Shown in pieces: positions 60,220 through 64,000 of a stretch of DNA of 64,000 nt. The notes beneath the pieces were generated by a model. That model had not been told where the DNA came from and searched no databases. It saw only the letters and a list, made by a program, of their open reading frames with translations. The stretch is from contig NZ_BSTL01000024.1 of the NCBI RefSeq assembly GCF_030269485.1, forward strand, positions 1-64,000, read 5' to 3'. Positions within the stretch are counted from its first letter, which is position 1; every line of letters starts with the position of its first letter. This DNA comes from Actinoplanes sp. NBRC 103695. GTDB lineage: Bacteria > Actinomycetota > Actinomycetes > Mycobacteriales > Micromonosporaceae. The position numbers and the translations under genes were made by a program.

Positions 60220-60565
60220 TTGGAACCGACACCTCTCACGAGAACTCGTCTGCTGCCGCCGCGCCTCCCGGCTATGCGAGCAGCTCTTCGACTCCCGCCA
60301 ACTGTCGGTAGCCCACATCGGCTTAAGCCCACGAGAACAAAGAAGGGTTCGGCATGCCATCAGCTCGATTCGGAGCCAGTCCCCACGGCTTCGGCGTCCG
60401 CGGCGTTCATCGTCGAGACAGTCCCCAGGTGTCGACCGATACCCGTCGGCAACTGCTCCGGCGAACGGATTTTCTCGGTCCGAACGGCGACGGCGCATTC
60501 GCGTATGGCCCTTCGTGCGCCGACCGCGGGCGCCTGGGCCAGCGCGGTGTGGCCGGGCGGTCGTC
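60220..60565. other. Intergenic region, no gene seen
   Basis: After the hairpin comes GCTGCCGCCGCGCC, also present after the hairpin at 63358. No gene was recognised before 60566. Confidence 0.35.
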
Positions 60566-61117
60566 ATGACAGCGGTCGCGCACTCTACGGTCGCCCCTCC
60601 GATCGAACAGGCCTGGGCGCTGTACGAAGAGGTCTTCGCCGAGATCAACGGCTTGGCCGCGCAGCGACACCTCATGACCCACGACGAATTCCAGGCCGTC
60701 TACCAGGACGACGAGATCCGCAAGTTCTACGCCCACGACAGGGCCGGCCGGTTGATCGGGATGGCCACCCTGACCAACAACTTGGCGGCCTGGCCGCTCA
60801 TCTCACCGCCGTACTTCGCCCGCCGCTGGCCGCACTCCTACAACAGGCAGGCCATCTGGTACTGCGGGTTCGTCGGCGCCCGCCCGCACCAGCTGCACGC
60901 CTTCCGCGACCTGGTCACCGACATGTACCACCTCATCCGCAGCAACAACGGCATGGCCGTCATGGACTTCTGCACCTACAACATGATCACCCGCCGGTTG
61001 CCCGACGCGACGCTCGCACTGCTGAGCCGGCTCGACCCGACCACGCGCATGGAAGTGGCCGACCAGCAGAGCTTCATCTTCTACCGCTTCGGCACCGTCG
61101 ATGGGCCGCGGCCATGA
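60566..61117 (+). CDS. GNAT-like acetyltransferase
   Basis: A 183-aa protein with a GNAT-like layout: QAWALYEEVFAEINGLAAQR (helix 1), GRLIGMATLTNNLAAW (strand pair), and LHAFRDLVTDMYHLIRSNNG where the acetyl-CoA helix would be. The Q/R-x-x-G-x-G loop is not clear, so binding of acyl-CoA is uncertain. Its stop overlaps the SpeD-like start (ATGA), suggesting action on the amine made by that protein. ATG 60566 has only a weak ribosome binding site. Confidence 0.55.
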   Translation: MTAVAHSTVAPPIEQAWALYEEVFAEINGLAAQRHLMTHDEFQAVYQDDEIRKFYAHDRAGRLIGMATLTNNLAAWPLISPPYFARRWPHSYNRQAIWYCGFVGARPHQLHAFRDLVTDMYHLIRSNNGMAVMDFCTYNMITRRLPDATLALLSRLDPTTRMEVADQQSFIFYRFGTVDGPRP

Positions 61118-61536
61118 CCACCACCACACAGCATCCAGGCCCGGGCGCCGAGCCCGACGGGCGCGGCATCGACGGGTTCGGCATGGAGTTGCTGCTCGAT
61201 CTGTCCGGCTGCAACCCGGACGTGATCACCAGCGCCGCGCTGCTGAAAGCGTGGACGGTCACCCTCGCCGACGCGATCGGCATGACGCGCTGGGGTGAGC
61301 CGACCATCGCCCACTTCGGCGAAGGGGACCTCTACGGCTGGACCGTCATCCAGCTCATCACCACCTCCAACATCAACGTCCACGCCGTCGAAGGCAGCAA
61401 CGACGCGTACATCAACGTGTTCTCCTGCCGTGGCTTCGACCCCGACGCCGCGACTGCGCTCACCGTCGAGTTCTTCGGCGCCACCGCCCACCACGCACGC
61501 GTCATCCAGCGACGCTCACCCGGAAAGGAATCCTGA
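61114..61536 (+). CDS. S-adenosylmethionine decarboxylase (SpeD)-like protein
   Basis: A 140-aa protein of the pyruvoyl SpeD family. FGMELLLDLSGCNPDVI is the N-terminal strand and Cys. The autocleavage region aligns without gaps to the classical one: ITTSNINVHAVEG in place of ISESHLSIHTWPE, and INVFSC in place of VDVFTC. The Ser that becomes pyruvate and the downstream Cys are kept, but the preceding Glu is Thr and the following His is Asn. It may decarboxylate another substrate than SAM, such as an amino acid. Overlaps with the GNAT-like gene and DUF397 gene indicate one operon. Confidence 0.72.
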   Translation: MTTTTQHPGPGAEPDGRGIDGFGMELLLDLSGCNPDVITSAALLKAWTVTLADAIGMTRWGEPTIAHFGEGDLYGWTVIQLITTSNINVHAVEGSNDAYINVFSCRGFDPDAATALTVEFFGATAHHARVIQRRSPGKES

Positions 61537-61769
61537 TGCGACACCACCTGGACACCGCCGAGTTCCGCAAATCCAGCTACAGCAACGGATCCGGTGGCAG
61601 CAACTGCGTCGAGGTAGCCCTTCAGGGCGCCGGCGGCGTTGCCGTACGCGACAGCAAGAACCCGCACGACGCGACGCTGTTGTTCACCGCCGCCGAATGG
61701 GACGCGTTCGTCGCCGGCGTCAAAGACGGCGAGTTTGACGTCGCCGGCAACCCGGGCCCGCGCACCTGA
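61536..61769 (+). CDS. DUF397 protein
   Basis: A 77-aa protein of the DUF397 family, common in streptomycetes and Micromonosporaceae, usually beside an XRE regulator. FRKSSYSNGSGGSNCVEVA, VAVRDSKNPHDATLLFTAAE and WDAFVAGVKDGEF are the family text. No partner regulator is adjacent here. ATG 61536 shares one base with the SpeD-like stop. Confidence 0.92.
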   Translation: MRHHLDTAEFRKSSYSNGSGGSNCVEVALQGAGGVAVRDSKNPHDATLLFTAAEWDAFVAGVKDGEFDVAGNPGPRT

Positions 61770-62030
61770 CGGCACAACCCGCCCCACGCCACAAGCTCAC
61801 CGTCCTGCGAGTCAGCCGACCAACCCGAATTGCGCGGCAGCGATACCAGTCCGCCGCCCTCGCAACCAGCACCGGCACCACTCACAGCGGCGGCTCAACG
61901 GACACCAGACGGGCGCGGCGAACGCGCCGCCACACCGTTGCGTCGGCCATCGGACCGGCCGTCAAGCACCCGCCGATGCATCCCACTGCCCGCGCCAACC
62001 AGATCAGAACCGACGGAGGACCACGTCACC

Positions 62031-62777
62031 ATGCGACGACGGACCATCTCCAGGGCGATCGCCAGCCTTCTGACCGCCGCCCTGACGCTGACCGCCTGCA
62101 CGACCGGCACCAAACCCGCTCCGCACCCCCGTAGCTCCTCAGCCAAGACTCCCGCGACCGCGCTCGCCGCCGCGGCGAACCGGCTCAAGGCCGACTCGTT
62201 CACGATGACCATGACCGTCAAGATCGACACAACCGACGCCGTCGTGGTCGGCGCCATGGACGCGGCCAAGAAGGCCGGCGCCTTCACGGTCACCACCACC
62301 CGCAACGGCGCCACCTCGATCAACGAATGGCGCATCCTGGGCGGCACCGTCTACCGCAAGAGCGAGGCCGCAAGCGCGCCCCGCAACGCGACCAGACCAT
62401 GGCGGCGGATCAACCAAGCCGACGCCCCTGCCCTGGCCGCCAGCTTCGACGGCGCCACCATGGCCGGCCCCCTCACCCGAGCAACCGGCGTCCAGCGCAC
62501 CAGCGACACCCACTTCACCGGATCGTTGACCACCACCGCGGTCGTCGACGCCCTCAGCCTGCCCACTCCCGCCACCAGCGCGAATACGTCGTTGGCACCC
62601 ACCGTGGCATTTACCGCTGACCTCGACGAGCAGGGTCGCCTCATCCGCTACCACCTCGACATTCCCCGCCGCAACGGCACCACCTACCCGCTGGAGCTCA
62701 CCTACGCCAAATTCGGCCAAGACGTGAGCGTCCAGCCACCGCCAGCCGACGAAATCAGCGGAGCACCAGGCCTCTGA
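62031..62777 (+). CDS. LppX/LprAFG-like lipoprotein
   Basis: A 248-aa exported lipoprotein. The signal peptide ends in a lipobox (TLTACTTG), with Cys at about residue 23 as lipid anchor. The mature part, with ATALAAAANRLKADSFTMTM and the late FTADLDEQGRLIRYHLDIP, matches the open beta-barrel lipoprotein group that carries lipids in actinobacteria. ATG 62031 follows CGGAGGA at about 10 bases. A decayed copy of the C-terminal third lies at 43450-43700. Confidence 0.75.
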   Translation: MRRRTISRAIASLLTAALTLTACTTGTKPAPHPRSSSAKTPATALAAAANRLKADSFTMTMTVKIDTTDAVVVGAMDAAKKAGAFTVTTTRNGATSINEWRILGGTVYRKSEAASAPRNATRPWRRINQADAPALAASFDGATMAGPLTRATGVQRTSDTHFTGSLTTTAVVDALSLPTPATSANTSLAPTVAFTADLDEQGRLIRYHLDIPRRNGTTYPLELTYAKFGQDVSVQPPPADEISGAPGL

Positions 62778-62972
62778 CACCCGCTGGCACCAGCGTCCGG
62801 CCGGTTCTCAACACCACCAAAGGCCGGCGGAATCGGGCCTCAGACGTGTAGTCGACAAGGACCGCACGGCCCGTCTCACAGCTCGCAAGATCACGCAGGA
62901 GGGAGAACCCCAACAACGACGAGTCGCAGCGCCATCCGACTTCTGTACCACCCACACTCGAAAGGACCAGCC

Positions 62973-63311
62973 ATGAAAACTCGCATCATCCTGGGCGCCG
63001 CCGCGCCACTCGCCCTGGCCGGCGCGTTCATCCTCGGACCGGCCACCGCCGACGCCGCACCGTGCAAGGCCACCTCCCAGCCGGGTGCGGTGCCCATCGC
63101 CGCCGCCGGATTCATCGAGACCTCCCCGGCGTGGGTCAGCATGCGGGACGGAGCGCCGCCGTGGATCGGCGCGGCCGAGCCGACAACCGACGGCCGAGGA
63201 CCGGTCGACGACCCGATCACTGTTCTGGCCGGCCGCGGCGGCTACAACAGGCTCACCGACCGAGGCTGGGGCCATACACAGGCTCCGGCGCCGGCGATGG
63301 CCTGCATGTAG
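62973..63311 (+). CDS. Small secreted protein
   Basis: A 112-aa exported protein with signal peptide MKTRIILGAAAPLALAGAFI and the cleavage region TADAAPCK. The mature chain of about 84 residues has two Cys (one near each end) and no family match. GAAAGGA stands 6 bases before the ATG. It is followed by a hairpin like the one behind the other small secreted protein. Confidence 0.65.
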   Translation: MKTRIILGAAAPLALAGAFILGPATADAAPCKATSQPGAVPIAAAGFIETSPAWVSMRDGAPPWIGAAEPTTDGRGPVDDPITVLAGRGGYNRLTDRGWGHTQAPAPAMACM

Positions 63312-63357
63312 AGGTCCAGGCTCGACGTCCGTGATCCGCCACCGGCGGCTGAACGCA

Positions 63358-63390
63358 GGGCGCGGTGATGCCGCCGGCATCACCGCGCCC
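63358..63390 (+). terminator. Strong hairpin, copy of 60189
   Basis: A 13-bp perfect stem (GGGCGCGGTGATG with CATCACCGCGCCC) with loop CCGCCGG, 46 bases after the secreted-protein stop. The flank GCCACC-GGCGGCTGA before it matches the last codons and stop of the 59738 gene, so this copy came from a duplication of that gene's 3' end. Confidence 0.72.
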
Positions 63391-63463
63391 TCGAGCCGGC
63401 ACCGCATACAAGGCCCCGTTTGCTGCCGCCGCGCCGCCCCTGAACCTCTCGCGGAGACCTTCC

Positions 63464-64000
63464 ATGACCACCGCCCTGCACCCCCAGCCCAGCACGACCA
63501 CTGACGTCACCGATGTACTGCGCCGCTACCGGCTCGCGATCAGCCTGATGTTCGGCATCGCCGGCATGACCATCGGCACCTGGACCGCACGGATCCCCAC
63601 CATCCAGCACAACATCAGGATGGCCGACAGCAAGCTGAGCATCTGCCTGCTCATCCTCGCCATCGGCGGCTTAGCCGGCATGCGCACCGCCGGCCGGTTC
63701 ATCGACCGGCATGGCAGCACTACAGTCATGGTCCTGCCATCGCTGGCCCTCGGCGGGGCGCTCCTTCTCGCCGGGCACGCCCCGACGTGGACGATGCTGG
63801 CCGCCGCCCTGCTCACCTTCGGCATCCTGCACGGCACGCTCAACGTCGCGATGAACGCGGCGGCAGTCTCATGCCAGAACGCGTACGGACGGCCGATCAT
63901 GACGTCCTTCCACGCGCTGTTCAGCATCGGCGGCGCCGCCGGAGCCCTGCTATCCGCCGCCCTCGCCCACATCGGCCTCAGCGTCTCCGACACCTTCGCC
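63464..64000 (+). CDS. MFS transporter, cut by window end
   Basis: First 179 codons of a membrane transporter of the YbjJ-like MFS group. AISLMFGIAGMTIGTWTARI is span 1, TARIPTIQHNIRMADSKLSI the following loop, and MLAAALLTFGILHGTLNVAM, NAAAVSCQNAYGRP and MTSFHALFSIGGAAGALL continue the pattern of that family. The ATG has GCGGAGA about 6 bases upstream. The gene continues beyond the window. Confidence 0.82.
   Translation, partial: MTTALHPQPSTTTDVTDVLRRYRLAISLMFGIAGMTIGTWTARIPTIQHNIRMADSKLSICLLILAIGGLAGMRTAGRFIDRHGSTTVMVLPSLALGGALLLAGHAPTWTMLAAALLTFGILHGTLNVAMNAAAVSCQNAYGRPIMTSFHALFSIGGAAGALLSAALAHIGLSVSDTFA

Noticed and set aside
1..64000. CRISPR array
   Set aside because: No regularly spaced short direct repeats were seen; the only tandem repeat is the AGGTCG run in a coding sequence.

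Overview
The window is high-GC actinobacterial chromosome. Many genes start with GTG or TTG, coding sequences often overlap by 4 bases, and there is a DUF397 gene, a large XRE/TPR regulator, an actinobacterial ImuA-like gene and a FxLD-type methyltransferase. A Micromonosporaceae or streptomycete-like host fits best. No rRNA or convincing tRNA was seen, and the content is almost entirely accessory: biosynthesis, defence and mobile elements.

Left part (1-3000): a decayed NAD-dependent epimerase and a helix-turn-helix/coiled-coil protein. Biosynthetic block A (3001-15552) is a compact co-directional series. In order it holds an aldo/keto reductase, an endonuclease/exonuclease/phosphatase (EEP) protein, a B12-binding radical SAM enzyme, a thymidylate-kinase-like P-loop kinase, a DegT-type aminotransferase, an N-formyltransferase-like protein, a cupin, a second EEP protein and a PfkB-type kinase with an altered active site. 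A Nudix gene on the other strand and a fused hexapeptide-acyltransferase/SGNH-hydrolase follow. An amino-sugar or nucleotide-sugar product carrying an N-formyl group is a reasonable inference; no known product was recognised.

Block B (15600-28519) has gene remnants, a Nudix hydrolase, then an operon of ABC exporter, nucleotidyltransferase, PCMT-like methyltransferase, MFS exporter, aminoglycoside-phosphotransferase-like kinase and a second methyltransferase. The last gene is split by a complete group II intron (23404-25936). Removing the intron restores the SAM-binding motif exactly. Nudix and APH-like genes follow. From 28556 to 33652 lie small enzymes, gene fragments and hypothetical proteins.

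Block C (33929-42195) has three tandem MurC-type ligase paralogues, an SDR epimerase and a radical SAM enzyme, all on the minus strand. They are divergent from an XRE/TPR regulator across inverted repeats. The three ligases differ at signature positions, which points to specialised metabolism and not to wall synthesis alone.

Defence region (42442-56465): an orphan ImuA-like gene with a LexA-like box is followed by two very large convergent STAND NTPases. One has a restriction-endonuclease-like, NACHT and repeat architecture (1731 aa). The other has a Cap4/DUF4297-like nuclease, NB-ARC, TPR and a second FtsK-like P-loop (1276 aa). A third nuclease-like gene is broken by an IS4-family element with a 10-bp target duplication. 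Direct repeats of about 315 bp, copies of a small decayed gene, flank 33.3-53.5 kb and may mark a 20-kb module.

Right part (56323-64000): an APH pseudogene and an intact APH-like gene, a protein of unknown function, small secreted proteins, an acetyltransferase-like gene overlapping a divergent S-adenosylmethionine-decarboxylase (SpeD) homologue, a DUF397 protein, a lipoprotein (with a pseudogene copy at 43.5 kb), two related strong hairpins, and the start of an MFS transporter cut by the window end.
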